From NCBI GenBank assembly GCA_026936325.1, contig JAPTHN010000008.1:53795706-53859705 (forward strand): 64,000 nt of DNA. Direction: 5' to 3'. Positions 12,801-24,714 of the stretch are shown in pieces. The stretch is from Platynereis dumerilii. Lineage: Eukaryota > Annelida > Polychaeta > Phyllodocida > Nereididae. Positions within the stretch are counted from its first letter, which is position 1. Each line of letters starts with the position of its first letter. Under the pieces are notes generated by a model. That model did not search any database. It was not told the origin of the DNA and was given only the letters and a program-made list of their open reading frames with translations. The position numbers and the translations under genes are program-made.

Positions 12801-15800
12801 CTATAGTGGTCAAAAAATTTATTCGAATTATTTGCTAATAGAATATTATGAGATGCTCAACATTATGTGTTCTAGCTCGTCTTATTATGCAGTTGGACCT
12901 CCAAATCTTTACACAAGGAACTTTTCACTATAAAGGCCACAGCCCTGAGCCAGACTAGTGTCAGAACAATCCCTGCAAATTGATATCCCTAAATTCAGGC
13001 TTTCCTCTGTGCAAGTTGAACAATCACTGAAAGATATTTCTAACTTCTGGTATTATATGTGATATCCCCATCTTCAGACTTTCCTCGAGAGGCCACCCCA
13101 GAATAAAGCCCATATGAAAAACTAGAATCCCCAGGGTAATTTCCCTCTACATTTACAAGCCATTAGTTTGGTGCAAGGGGTACTCTCTATGTTCACTCAC
13201 CAGAATTGGTGTCAGTAGTAGCAGCACATTAGGTATATATACAGAAGGATATCTCCCGAAGACGATGCCAAACATCAAACCCTGACAAAGTAAGATCAGC
13301 GCTCCCAGGACAATTTGCAGTATGCCAAGTATCTTTGCAGCTCCATGTTTATAATGTCGACATATGTTCTGCAAAGTAAAGAAATATGTAAAAATAATTT
13401 GTTTGGGGCGTAAGAATAAATAATACAAATGTAAAATAATTTGTTTGTGACTTAATAAATAATACAAATGTAAAAAAATTTGTTTGTGACTTAAGTCAAG
13501 ATTAAATAATGCAAATGTAAAATAATTTGTTTGTGACATAAGAATAAATAATACAAATGTCAAGGGTGCCAGAACAGAGGGGAGCGCAGTCGGGGGGGGG
13601 GGGCAAGATGTGCCTATTTGATCTTGAAAGTGTTATTAGTCATTATTTTAGGCACAATTTAGTAAGAATCTATGCACAATTATTAGGGGGGGGGTGACCA
13701 TGTAATTTTCAGGGGGGGGGGGGGGTATTATTATTCTAAAGGTGTTTCTTCTGTAATATATATTATCAAACAAGTAGAGATTAATGAAAAATGCCTTTTT
13801 TTAAATTCTTTATTTTATTCATGACAAGAAAAATCCAAAGTTACAATAATGACAAATAAATCTTATAGCGTGAGATGAGCCAGATGAATTATCAAGATAA
13901 AGCAGGGATGAGTGAGGTGAGACGACTTATGAGATACAGACACTAAAGGAGTTACATTCTGATAAATGAAGTGGAATATCTGGCTCCTTAGTGACTATGA
14001 CAATGGCTGGAAGTTCTAATAAAAAGCATCCAAAGGCGCATACCTATCAGTCCAGAAAATAAGAATTTCTGTTTGCAGAAAATGATATTAAACATTGTGA
14101 TGTAAATCTGCTCAGGAAATAGCAAAACAAATTAATCGTGAACTTTGCAAGATAGTTACCTGGCTGCAAACAAATATACTGTCTCTTAACATTGCAAAAA
14201 CGCACTTCATGTTATTCAAATCAAAAAATCGTAGCATTGTCACTCCACCTAGGATTTGTATCAATGGAAATGATGTTGATCTTGTTAACAAAACAAAATT
14301 CATTGTTCTCATCTTAGATTCAGATTTGCGGTGTGATCATCATATCAATATGATTAAAACCAAAATTGCAAAAGGAATAGGAATTATCTGCAAAGCAAGA
14401 AAGTTATTAGAAGTGGACACATTAACTACTCTTTATTATAGTATGGTATATCCTTACCTCATATACTGTATTGAGGTTTGGGGAAATACTGGTCAGGTTT
14501 ACTTGACATCCCTATTCAAATTACAAAAATAGGTTCTGCGAATTTTAACAAGTGCTAAGTACTTGGCAGAGTCAGACCCTATATTTAAGAAGTTAAATAT
14601 TCTCAAGTTGTCTGAGGTATACCACTGTTCAGTTGCCATGCTAATATTCAAATTTGTAAAAGTAATGCTTCCATCCATGTTTAATGACTTATTTGTAAGA
14701 AGCTGTGACATAACAAGTCGATCAACACATAACTCCAACAAGTTAGCAATACCCCTCTGTAGAACTGAGTTGTATAAGAAATTGATTAAGTATCAGGGTC
14801 CAACAATTTGGAATAAGTACAGTGTTGCAATTGATCACCAATGTAGTCTACATGCCTTTAAAAAGCGATTGAGGAAATACATAGTACTGGTATGATACCA
14901 TATACTGTTGATGATCACTACAGAACAGATGTAACACAACTGTCACTGGATTCCCAGCTGGACTGTCGGGTCAGATGTCCCCATCTGCCCAAAGGGGCAG
15001 TAAACGTGATTCGACAGTTCTCTTATGCATAGCATCCGGTACAGTACCATAAGTTGAAAATTATATTAAATATGTAGTTCTGTGACCAAATATGTTTCTC
15101 TGAGTGCTTGAGCATTTCTCCCAGTGCATTTTTTAACATAGTAACTGGGAGACCAAATGGTCTCCAAGTGGACAGATTCGGTCTTCCAGTCATGGCCAAA
15201 TTGGTACGACTGGGAGACCACATTTTTGAGAGAGAGAAGGTCTCTTTAACTGCACCTATGGTTGTCTTAATTTTTGAAGTTAATATGTGTATTTGAAACC
15301 AATGTTTTTTCATTCCATATGAAAAATATTCCTCACTGTTGTTGCAATATATTTCTGCTTATTTTATCTTTCAGATTTAAAAATTGTATATGAATTTGTC
15401 AATTTTTTTTTTGGCGGAATTCATACCCCTTATAATAATAATAATAATAGGCATTTGTATAGCGCTAATTCCAGTAAACTGCTCACTAGCGCTTGTGGAT
15501 GCTGGATTTATCTGTAGAAACTTTTAAATAGGTAAGTCTTAAGATTTCTCTTGAAACCTTCAAGTGTTTTGGAGGTCTTGACTATCTCTGGGAGTTGGTT
15601 CCGCAGTTTCGGAGCGGCATGCTAAAAGGCTCTGTCTTCATATTTGTTTTTATCGCAGGAGGGTGGTTCAGTTAAGAGCATTTTGTTATTGCTTCTCAGA
15701 TTACAGTTTCGTTCAGATTTTGGCTGAATCATATTTTGAATATACATATATCATTTATTTCGTCTCAACAAAAGACATACAAATACAGCACGAATCAGCG

Positions 15801-18800
15801 TAAAAATTAACAAAAGGTAATATAAAAGAGAATAGAGTATTTACAATAGAAAAAATAAAAAATAAATAAAAACAAAGGAGCACTGGTCACACCTAGCTAG
15901 CAGCAATGAAGTCTATCATTGCCTGACATTCACAAGCAGTAAGTTTTGTACACCAAATATAGTCTCGCATCTCAATCAAGTCTTGTATCTGGAAAGCTGT
16001 TCTAATGTCTTCTCTTTTACATTCATATCTCCATTTGTAAAAAATACTATTACATAGTTCAGTAACTTTAAAAACCTTACACAGATTACTGCTTTGAACA
16101 AACCTTCCATCTTTTTCACAACAAGAAAATAAGATATACTTTAAATTCCTACCTAAAATTGAAGAACTTTTAACAGCTTGATGAAAAATATTACTAACAA
16201 TGATATTTTCACTTTTGATACCATTTGAAAAGAATCTTAGGAACCTCTGCTGAAGATCTACGCTAACTGGTTTACAATCTGCAATATGCGACAAATATCG
16301 ACCATGAGTCCTATAAGGCAATCTCCATATTCTGCGCATAGCTTTGCGCCACTCTTTATATAAGATATCCATTTCACATCTATTTGAAAGGTCACAGAAC
16401 ATTATTCCATATAGCGGCATACAATGTTTAAGAAATAAGTCACACTTCAATGATGGCTTTAAATCACGCATGTCAGCGTTCAGACTGTTAAATTTACGAA
16501 CAAAATAATTTCTAATACCATCAATATCTGATTGAGTTCTATCTCTCTTAATAATGTGTCCAAGGTACAAAATCTCATCTACCCATTTTACAATTTCATC
16601 ATTTAATCTTACACACATATTCGGTTGATTCTTCAATTTACTAACATACATAAGCTTACTCTTACTACCATTAAATTTGATACAATGATCAAGGGAGCTT
16701 GCCCGTTTATTGCTTTCCAAGTTGTTAACATGAGTTTGAATTGTATTCTTGCTGGAATGGGCAGCCAATATAGCTGCTTCCTATGCTGGCTTACACTGTC
16801 ATGCTTTCTCAATTTTTCAATGAGTCGAACGGCTGAGTATTGGGCCACTTGAAGTTTATACAGCAAACAACTCGATGTTCCATAAAGAAGACCATTTCCA
16901 TAGTATAGGTGAGGTGTGACAAGAGCATTGACCGCTGTTTTACAGGTTTCCTTGTCTAATGACTTCCTGATTTTTGAAATGTTTCTAATATTGAAATAGG
17001 CATTCCGACACATTTTGTTGACTTGTTTTTCCATGGTCATGTTTTTGTCAAAGATTACACTCGGATTTCTAACATATTGACAGCATTGATTTTGACATTC
17101 TCGACATGGTTTGATGATACTTAGAGTTCAATAAGTTGATGTGGACTGCCAATGAGCAGTAGTTCTGTGTTTTCTCCATTGTTACAAAGCTTATTTTCAT
17201 GGAGAAATTTTCTGATATCAGCAATGCACTTTTCCATTTTGTCTTCGGCATTTCCTTGTTCTGAGAAAGTTGGTTTGAAAGAGAGTATAAGTTGCTCGTC
17301 ATCGGCATACTTTTGGTCTTTGACTTGGTGTTTTTCAGCCACTAATGGAGCGATGTATGAATTAAATAGGATTGGTCCTAATTTTGAACGTTGAGGAACT
17401 CCAAATTTGAGTGGCAGTCTGGTTGATGTCTTGTCGTTAATTATCACCGACTGTGACCTTTCAGAAATGTATGACTTGAACCAGCATAGCAAAGATTCAT
17501 GAATACCGTATCTGCTTTCTAAACGTTTCAGTAGAATCTTGTGATCAATGGTGTCAAAAGCGGCTGAAAGGTCCCGCAGTACAAGCATCGTGACTTCACA
17601 TTTGGTCATATTCAACATGATATCGTCATGGATCTTTGTCAGTAGGGTTTCAGTGCTGTGGAATTTTCTGTAAGCTGACTGTTTCTCATCGTCCAGGTTG
17701 TTTGTAGTGCTGCAATCGTATCAGGAGCTATAATTATTCATACATCATATGGATCTTCAACTGATCTACAGATATCACGCGTCATCACGCTAAATATAGT
17801 GGTTAGCAGTCATTCTGTTGGTCTCCCAGTCGAAAAATCCTTAGTAAATGCTCTGATTTCTCCGTGTATGGAATATTGACTAATGATATTGGGACATGAG
17901 AAGAGCAGTTTCACATCATTTGTATTAACAATGTCTTACATTATATATTGTTCAGAATCATGTTTGCAGTTTGTTTGGGTAGCTTATGGCTTTTATTTTA
18001 TATTTTTTGTACTTTTTTGTAAATAACTTAATCCTGCTTATTATTTATTTATCAATTATTTTTATCATTATTATTATTTTTTTTTTTTTAACTTATGCTT
18101 AATTCCACATTTCATGTATTTTATAATGACGGATACTTTATGTGTGTAACTTGACTAGTATGCCATGTATAAGAAAATTGTTTATCTATAAAACTTATTG
18201 GTAAAGGCATATATGCCAGTACTGGCGTCAGCCTACCATCCGACTATTGATTATTGTTATAGGTATCCCTATTTATGTTCATGTAGAGTGGTGAAATGGT
18301 CAATAAAATTGAATTGAATTGAATTGAATGTATGGCAAATTTTGTAAATAAAAATGCAAATACAGTATGGATATTTTGTGTCATTCCCAAGGTAAATGGT
18401 TAATATCATATAAATATTGCAATCATGATGATATGTGTATTTATGTCCATCATACTGTGTATTTCACGTATTTCTTTATATAATCATTGTTTACAATCAT
18501 GTGCTATTGTCTATAATTCCTTTCATTAACATTGCATGGTTGTTATGTAACACCAATTAGCACTGAATTGCTATTCTATTACGATTACATAATCAGTTAA
18601 CAGACAATTGTGTTGACATTGTGACCCCGTTAAGTTGTTTATGTTAATGTTGGAAAACACCAGATTATTCTGTAGAATAAACAATATATGTATAATTCGC
18701 TAGATGATGAGTAATGACGAACAGAAACAGGTTGACGCATATAAATACCCCTGGAACCAGGGTTTGTCAGTCATTTTCCACCGAGACACTATGCTGTGCA

Positions 18801-20022
18801 TATCCTTGGACTTGAACATTGGATTAACCTGTACCATATATAGGTTCATACTGTTGGATATTTATTACACTGGATATTATACTGGATTACACCAGACCAG
18901 AAATTAGGACTTTGCGGATTATTTTCAAACGGACACTATTTCAGCGGATTATAGTTTGAACGGACGTTACTGGACTATTGGAAATACCATCCGACCTCTG
19001 GGTTCCAGAACATTCTATGGACATTTAGCCATAGGCTAACACAGATAAGTGGTTTAAAATTACTCTGGGTCACAAATGGTTTTTGGAGTAAATTGAAAAC
19101 TTGTGATATTTTAACTGCTTATAATTTTGCTGTTTATTAAAACTGTAAACTTTAACTATCTACGTTTGTTGCTCATTAATACTGACCCGTAACAATATAA
19201 TTATTTATTTATTGAAAACTTGTGATATTGTAACTGTTTATAATTCTGTTTATTAAAATTGTGAACTTTAACTATCTGTGTTTGTTGCTCATTAATGCTG
19301 ACCCGTAACAATATAATTACTTATTTATTGAAAACTTGTGATATTGTAACTGTTTATAATTTTGCTGTTTATTAAAATTGTAAACTTTAACTATCTGTGT
19401 TTGTTGCTCATTAATGCTGACCCGTAACAATATAATTATTTATTTATTGAAAACTTGTGATATTGTAACTGTTTATAATTTCGCTGTTTATTAACATTGT
19501 AAACTTTAGCTGTCTGTGTTTGTTGTTCATTAATGCTGACCCGTAACAATATATTTAATCAAACAGCCTCTATGTTTCCCATGTTGAAAGTAGAGAAGAT
19601 GACACTTCATAGGCTATCATGAGTCACAAAGTGTCATTTTTACAGTGCCACAGTCCACTTTAATTCTATATCAATGTGTTTCGCTCTAATTCTATATCAA
19701 AGTGTTTCGCTGTAAGGTAAACTTTTGCATAATAATAATGACCCATTGAGGCCATTAAGGTCAACTTTTGCATTATAATAATGACCCATTGAGGTCAACA
19801 GTTGCATAATAATGATGACCCATTAAGGTCAGCTTTTGCAAAATAATGATGACCCATTAAGGCCATTAAGGTAAACTTTTGCATAATAATGATGACCCAT
19901 TGAGGTCAACAGTTGCGTAATAATGATGACCCATTACGGTTAACTTTTGCATAATAATATAAATAGATACATACATCTTGCTCAGGATCTTCCTTTATCA
20001 CAACTCCAGGTGGGACATTCAT
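9828..20022 (-). CDS. MS4A/CD20-like four-TM protein gene, 3' end missing
   Basis: Four exons read on the minus strand, all joining in phase 0: 20022-19975 (MNVPPGVVIKEDPEQD; a splice acceptor at 20032 leaves 9 nt of 5'UTR), 13368-13201 (56 codons with TM1 and TM2, KILGILQIVLGALILLCQG), 12448-12392 (AFVAGGFGIYSSRTKSRCS) and 9962-9828 (VTATMALSIVAALLSVGVIG, TM3 and extracellular loop). All have AG/GT borders. The pattern fits the MS4A/CD20 superfamily: small cytoplasmic-tailed tetraspan membrane proteins linked to receptors or channels. Exon sizes 48/168/57/135 closely track the plus-strand paralogue (48/159/57/132). No TM4 exon was found to the left; the open frame running past 9828 to 9747 gives only a short Cys-rich tail. 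The gene is either truncated, missing its last exons through repeat insertion, or continues beyond what I can recognise. Confidence 0.75.
10014..12245. mobile_element. Inverted-arm element carrying ~157-bp tandem repeats
   Basis: Two inverted arms of about 60 bp (around 10246-10310 and 12183-12238) share TTGATATGCAA and CACTGTGAAAATGGCA. Between them, a unit of about 157 bp starting TTTCCGGGCCAGGACTCAG and containing GATGAAATTTGGTACACATG repeats: five copies from 10396 to about 11180 and two from 11836 to 12072, with a diverged spacer holding a GGGCGG-rich patch near 11775. No transposase frame was seen. Probably a non-autonomous element in the last intron of the minus-strand MS4A-like gene. 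Confidence 0.65.
13390..13562. repeat. AT-rich tandem repeat beside exon 2
   Basis: Imperfect units of about 40-60 bp built on AATAATTTGTTTGTGACTTAA and AATAATACAAATGTAAA lie immediately 5' (minus-strand sense) of the 13201-13368 exon of the MS4A-like gene. Their translation inflates the apparent open frame upstream of that exon and should not be taken as coding. Confidence 0.8.
13563..14080. other. Intronic DNA with poly-G tracts and an old 3' tail
   Basis: Holds two poly-G runs around a GGTGACCATGTAATTTT motif (13680-13740), a partial copy of the poly-G MITE family seen at 20305 and 36254. Near 13797 a T-rich stretch (TTTTTTTAAATTCTTTATTTTATTCATGACAA) resembles the 3' end of a minus-oriented LINE with little body left. 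Confidence 0.5.
14100..14960 (+). mobile_element. CR1/L2-type LINE C-terminal fragment
   Basis: The plus strand reads the palm-to-C-terminal part of a non-LTR reverse transcriptase: VTWLQTNILSLNIAKTHFML, then DSDLRCDHHINMIKTKIAKG and SMVYPYLIYCIEVWG. A stop at 14530 is followed in the same region by LKLSEVYHCSVAMLIFKFVK and a tail ending FKKRLRKYIVLV at 14895. It lacks the catalytic YADD part and everything upstream, so it is 5'-truncated and dead. It lies in the first recognised coding intron of the minus-strand MS4A-like gene. Confidence 0.85.
14961..15429. other. Intronic spacer, no gene
   Basis: About 470 bp of unique-looking sequence with short frames on both strands (15108-15296, 15023-15313) that mirror each other and match nothing known. 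A small inverted pairing around CTGGGAGACCA (15146 and 15209) was noted. Confidence 0.5.
15430..17650 (-). mobile_element. CR1/L2-type LINE, interrupted by a second LINE
   Basis: Minus strand, from right to left: [20 protein letters not shown] (RT block), FKSYISERSQSVIIND, FGVPQRSKLGPILFN, YADDEQLILSFKPTFSEQG (catalytic box) to 17121; then ISKIRKSLDKETCKTAVNAL and HRKQLYWLPIPARIQFKLML to about 16712. There a different LINE interrupts it. The tail resumes at about 15735 with RNCNLRSNNKMLL and ends LEGFKRNLKTYLFK near 15530. The 3' end is ATAGCGCTAATTCC followed by (TAA)n at 15432, the same end as the LINE at 24715. Frameshifts and stops are present; it is 5'-truncated. Confidence 0.85.
15736..16712 (-). 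mobile_element. Second LINE fragment inserted in the first
   Basis: A 291-codon minus-strand frame (16768-15893) whose first third overlaps the host LINE. The element proper reads from about HCIKFNGSKSKLMYVSK through LGHIIKRDRTQSDIDGIRNY and WRKAMRRIWRLPYRTHGRYL to a stop at 15893, followed by an AT-rich 3'UTR. This is a non-LTR RT thumb and C-terminal region of a clade different from the CR1/L2 copies around it; I cannot name the clade. Its ends are set by where the outer LINE reading breaks off and resumes. No clear target-site duplication was seen. Confidence 0.8.
17690..18335 (+). mobile_element. LINE 3' end with (GAATT)n tail
   Basis: Plus-strand AT-rich 3'UTR-like sequence ending AATAAAATTGAATTGAATTG near 18305-18330, the microsatellite tail typical of CR1-like LINEs. 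No ORF survives. The upstream limit is approximate. Confidence 0.55.
18541..19194 (+). mobile_element. Possible solo LTR (fossil)
   Basis: Begins TGTTATGTAACACC and ends ACCCGTAACA, so it has the TG...CA borders and short inverted ends of an LTR, with a TATA-like GCATATAAATACCCC at about 18737. No internal coding region adjoins it on either side, consistent with a solo LTR of a Ty3/gypsy-like or related family. I found no matching target-site duplication, so the call is tentative. Confidence 0.4.
19094..19566. repeat. Four tandem units of 116-120 bp
   Basis: Units start GAAAACTTGTGATATTGTAA at 19094, 19214, 19330 and 19449 and each contains GCTGACCCGTAACAATAT. The first unit coincides with the 3' end of the possible LTR, so the array looks like local amplification of that end plus about 20 bp of flank. 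Confidence 0.9.
19722..19962. repeat. Short-period tandem repeat
   Basis: Imperfect repeats of about 33-48 bp built from TTTTGCATAATAATGATGAC and CCATTGAGGTCAACAG/CCATTAAGGTCAGC. The array lies just 3' (in minus-strand gene sense) of the first coding exon of the MS4A-like gene, inside its intron. Confidence 0.9.
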
Positions 20023-20304
20023 CTTGATAATCTGGAAGAGTAATTATAATTACAAAAAGGTTGTGTACCGTCAGGTGTGCAATAATTTCAATAAAAACTG
20101 TTCTGACATCCTTAAAACAAGTCTATGAACTATTTCAAGCAAACTGCAGTTATGAACTTTGGCATGTTGGTATATGTAGCCAAATCGAAAATAATTAGGG
20201 TAGTAGGCATCAAGAAAATCCAAGATGGCCACCAAAATTGTCATGCATATAGATTTTGGTTTAGGTCAGTCAATGCATAGAGACCAATAAAACTCAATAT
20301 CGGA

Positions 20305-20589
20305 CAGGGGATGACCATTTAATTCAAGGGGGGGAGGGCTTGTAATTTCTTTTTTAATAAGTAAATTTTTATTCTGTTTTTGATAAAATATATCTTTTTG
20401 GTAATCGTGAAATAAATAATTTCTGGTAGGGGTTTTTCTTAACAAGGTGTTGCTTGATTTAGGAGCAAGTAGTCAGGTACATCAATTGAGCGCTTGAAAT
20501 AAATTATTACAGTTGCTGTTGCCATGAAATATATAATTTTAACAAAGGAAAACTCCAAGCCCCCACCTGATTGTTAAATGGTCACCCCT
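20305..20589. mobile_element. MITE of the poly-G GACCATTTAAT family
   Basis: Inverted ends GGGGATGACCATTTAATTC (left) and GTTAAATGGTCACCCC (right), with G-rich (left) and C-rich (right) tracts just inside and TAACAAAGGAAAACTCCAAGC near the right end. About 285 bp, AT-rich centre, non-coding. Related copies lie at 35855, 36254 and 53156, and a partial one at 13680. Confidence 0.75.
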
Positions 20590-21415
20590 TCTAAAGCTCA
20601 GTTTGTAGAGCGGTAAGCGAGAGCAATTTGCCGTCGAAGGCGGCGAATTGCGATCGCTTAGCGATCCTTAACACACTAGTCATTTACGAACTGAGAAAGT
20701 GTTGATAGGAAGCTTTCAAGAAATAGAATTGATCGTCATCTTGTTTTTTGACATTGGAAACTTCTGACATTACTATCTCAGCCTTGTTTTTGTGAAAATC
20801 CAAAGTGATAAAAACAATACCAAAAACTGATTGAACAAACTTAAATATCTATGAAAATATATTTAAACATTTTAGAACACCCACTTCAAAGTTATTCCAG
20901 AGAAAAACACATGGCAAGCATTACGAAAGTGATTTTGACAGAATTTTAGTTACTGCAAGGAATCAAGAAGTGCAACGAAATGACAATGTGTTTGGTGCTC
21001 AAGTAGCTTTGCCACGTCACAAATTTTCATGCTCTGTGAGCACAGACAGTATATTAATGTGCCACAAGCGACAGTGCACAATGTACAGTTCCAAAGTCAA
21101 TTTTGAACTTTTGACAGCCTCTCCTTCAATTGAAGAAGGTTGTTTTATAATCTTCCTGTATATGAATGTTACTCTTTACTTGCCATCCCCCAGCATGTCC
21201 TAACAGTTTCCAGAGTCCTCGATCTGGCGCTTCGTACTATCACTAGTAATGCAGAGGACTCGCAGTCTGCTATCTATTTCTAACTTTCTATCAAGCTATT
21301 GCTCCATCTCTATGCCTTTAACTCTATCTATCTTGTCACCCATCTCTCTTTCTGTTTCTCAATCTGTTTCTTTATAATTATGTCTCTCTGTCCACCTGTA
21401 AATCTCTCCCTTTCC
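20590..21415. other. Intergenic DNA upstream of the minus MS4A-like gene
   Basis: No gene recognised. This is where non-coding first exon(s) and promoter of the minus-strand MS4A-like gene might lie. A short GCTCAGTTTGTAGAGC string at 20597 resembles a tRNA D-arm but has no partner B box. Confidence 0.4.

Positions 21416-21508
<93 letters not shown>
21416..21508. repeat. (CTAT)n microsatellite
   Basis: About 23 uninterrupted CTAT units, then an ATCAATCCATC end. The surrounding 150 bp are also CT-rich. The open frame through it (a run of S-I-Y-L) is a repeat artefact. Confidence 0.98.
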
Positions 21509-21839
21509 AATCCATCTATCTGCCATTGGCAGCATTTTTCTGCTACTTTTGTTTTGCAGTGTTGTGCCTTTTTTGAGACAATAAATGAAAATATATCACA
21601 CTTTCCAGCAATGTTTGCATAACACATCATCAAATTAAAACTGCCAAATGATTGTTGTCTTCACTTTGGCAGATAGTTACACTTAGTGTTCAATGGTGCA
21701 TGGAAACATTACTCGTCACAAGAGCAGTTGAACCACATGCCACATGATCATTTCGTTGCACTTCTTGTTTCCCTGTTGTAATTTTTTCACACACAAAGGG
21801 AGAAGACAGGGTTTAGTGATTGAAGCGTCACAATCAATG

Positions 21840-22115
21840 CTAAAAAAACGAAATGTCCAAAAATAAGAAAAATTCCCCAAAAAAAAAACAAAATCAATCA
21901 CGAAAAAAAAAAGAAAAAAAATCAGAAAAGAGAAATTGCAAGAAAAGGAAATTTCCATTTAAAAATAAAATTTGAAAAGAAAAAAAAATCCAAATTAAAT
22001 AAAAGAATTTCCAAAAAGAAAAACTTCCAAAAAAAAGATTCCCGAAAAAATATCATTGCCAAATAAGAATTTGAAAGAAGAAAAGATAATCCACAGACAA
22101 AAAAAAATATGTGGG
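21840..22115. repeat. A-rich low-complexity tract
   Basis: About 275 bp of strongly A-rich plus-strand sequence with recurring AAATTTCC, AAAAAATTCC and AAGAAAA motifs, probably a decayed A-rich repeat. No coding content. Confidence 0.8.
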
Positions 22116-23040
22116 CCTATATATATTTACGGGAAGGTTTTGATAAAATTGCGGTATGCTATTACAAGCTGAGTGGACTCCTCCCTGACTGAGTGGTGAA
22201 TGAAATACAGCTTTACAACTCTAATGCATTATGCAAATTGTTACATTTCCACATTCGTTATCTTTATAATCACTGGAGAAAATGGAATAGCTATGCATTC
22301 TCATGCGTATTGATCAGAGTCAGGGATTAAAAAATTTCAGCCTTACCCTACATAACAGAACTATACAACGTTTTATAAATATCATTATTGAAAAGAATGC
22401 AATTTTACCTGAGTGTCACTTGCAGATATTGTCTTGAATGTTTTAAAACACAGCAAAGACTGACACTATTTTTACGGTGGCCTACTTCACAGACCTTTAT
22501 TCAATGTTTACGAGGTCCATGCATTTGAAGCGTAACACAAAAAAACAAGAAAATATTGCCTCTTTTCTAAAGGAATAAATTTAGTCATGGTTAAATTTAG
22601 AGTGCTATTCACGTTTATGCATGCATGCAATAATTAGATATTATGCACAAATACAGCGAGCTGTATGAATGAGTAAACGTCAGGATGGATTCTGATGGAA
22701 CCATGACTCAGACATTTAAATTAACCATGAATCAACGAAGAATTCATCCTCCCCATGGCCTAATGTCACTGCATAAGTCAAATTAAAGCATTGATTGAAG
22801 CTAAATTAGGGTGGTTGACAACATCATATTTTCACTTATACCATTCCACACCTCTGTCGGTAAATCACATGTCAACATTTCAGGGTAATGATTAGGGTGC
22901 ATCAAATGCCCTCATTTAAGAAATCAGTTTACTCTAATTCTGAAATTGTTCTACCTCATGAAAAAGCATGATCTGACGTGCCACCACCCCCATGAATATA
23001 TATGCTATAAATCTGGATTTGTAGCATTTTTGTAGTATTT
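22116..23040. other. Intergenic DNA, nothing recognised
   Basis: AT-rich unique-looking sequence without a gene, terminal repeat or RNA feature that I can support. Confidence 0.5.
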
Positions 23041-23044
23041 TACA

Positions 23045-24440
23045 TGTTTAACAGATTTGAATTGATTTGATTTGATTTATTTAACAAATTCATCAGTGCA
23101 TATACATTGAGTGTGCGGCATATAATGAAACAAGCAATAATGACTTAATGAAATGGGAATGAAATATATACAACTCGATTTACCCATGATTTGGGGCAGG
23201 ACTATAATGGGGAATAATTACCCCCCCCCCTCTACCTGCATGGGCATCTGGCCCAGTGTTACATGCTGACCATTGGAAATAGCATTTGAGTAATAATTGT
23301 AATATAAGTAAAGATTGGTGGTAGAGGAATTGAAGTTACAAATGCACTGCCATATGTATTGATGCAAGGTACAGTAAAGTGTACTTACAGCAGAGCTTGT
23401 AATTGAGGGCATGGGTCGTTGAAAGGGGCTTGAGAAGAGCTTTAAAATTAGGGTAAGATGAGGGAGATACGATGAGTAGAATTGGTTGAGCCAGGTAGAA
23501 GTGAAGAGCAGTAGGTGAGAGTGAAGTGTGTAGAACTTTTTGGCGGGAAGTCAGACGGTGGCGCCAGTCCTAAACGTGAGCAATAGCGGAACTACGATGG
23601 AGATGCATGCGCCCCTGGTGGGGAAAAACAGTAGAGGCAGGAAACGTAAATAAGGGAGCTGTTTCACTGTTATTTGCTGTTATCAGAAGAAGAGGATAGA
23701 GCAATAAGGATAGGTGGACAGTTTAGGTGAGTGGCATTGCTCGGGGAGGAGTTTTTAGCTGTTGCAGGTGTGAGCATGCCACCCATGATTTTTGCATCTT
23801 ATACCCGGCAGGGATGATGAAAAAGTTAGGATGGCCCACGAAAGCTTCATAGCTTATTTCCAGCGGGGTCCTGAGGAATGATACACAAGAGGGCAGCAGT
23901 AGTGTGATTTGTGGTTGACTAGGGTAATTTGTGCATATTTATATGTGCTTTAAGAAATAATTAGACTCCAGAATATCGCAGTCCCTAGTTTACGCCATGG
24001 TTTACAAGATGTTCTTTAACAGAAAATTTAAAGCTGTTATAGTTTGATTTGGCTTTGATATCATTTGGCAAAGCATTCCAGAATTTTATGGAATTATAGG
24101 AAAGTGACTTGTCAGCAAATTTATCATTGAAAGAGGTTGGAATTTGAAAGTTGTACTGACATCCTCAAGTGTTGTATCTATGTACTTCACTAACCCTGGT
24201 AAAAAAACGGATTGACGGACTCCTGAGTGTTTCTGTAAATGACTTTATGTACAATGTTTAAACTTAGCTGATGGACTCTGCTTTTGACATTCATAAAATT
24301 AATTTGTTTAAATTCTGCTGTTCCAACATGGTCATAATTCCCTTTAACTAGTAAGAAGCGCATCATTCTATTCTGAATAACCTGTAATTTGTGTTGGAGT
24401 TCTTTAGTAAGATGGAATATAAAATTGAATATTGGAGCTT
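23045..24440 (-). mobile_element. LINE 3' end and RT C-terminal remnant
   Basis: A (TTGAT)n tail at 23055-23080 marks the 3' end of a minus-oriented LINE. Further right, the minus strand reads IKFWNALPNDIKAKSNYNSF near 24090-24040, the conserved C-terminal signature of CR1/L2-group reverse transcriptases, with more degraded thumb sequence up to about 24440. The segment 23400-23900 between them is GC-richer and may be its 3'UTR or an unrelated insertion. Confidence 0.6.
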
Positions 24441-24714
24441 TTTGGCACTACAGTAAAAGAACGTCAAAATTAGGCCTGTACCGTGCTGCATGCACTGTAG
24501 TGGAATACATGCACATCATTTTTACTCTAGCCCTTCAACTGATAGTATAGTTTCTATGTAATTGATATGTCTGTTGACAAATAAAAAAGATCTGAAGCTA
24601 AGATTGATTGGATAAGCAGCCATTAATTGCATTTGATGATGATTACACTGTCAAACGCCAATCAAGAAGCAATGACAATCAATAGAACACTTAATAATTA
24701 GATTCAATTACGAT

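Noticed and set aside
13369-13563. N-terminal extension of the MS4A-like exon 2 frame on the minus strand
   Set aside because: It is tandem-repeat sequence beyond a good splice acceptor, and the paralogue has an exon border at the same codon.
20597-20660. tRNA-like D-arm string GCTCAGTTTGTAGAGC
   Set aside because: There is no matching acceptor stem, anticodon arm or B box (GGTTCGAxTCC) at the right distance; the following GCGATCGC palindrome does not fit a cloverleaf.
21299-21622. 107-codon plus-strand frame
   Set aside because: Most of it is the (CTAT)n microsatellite translated as S-I-Y-L repeats.
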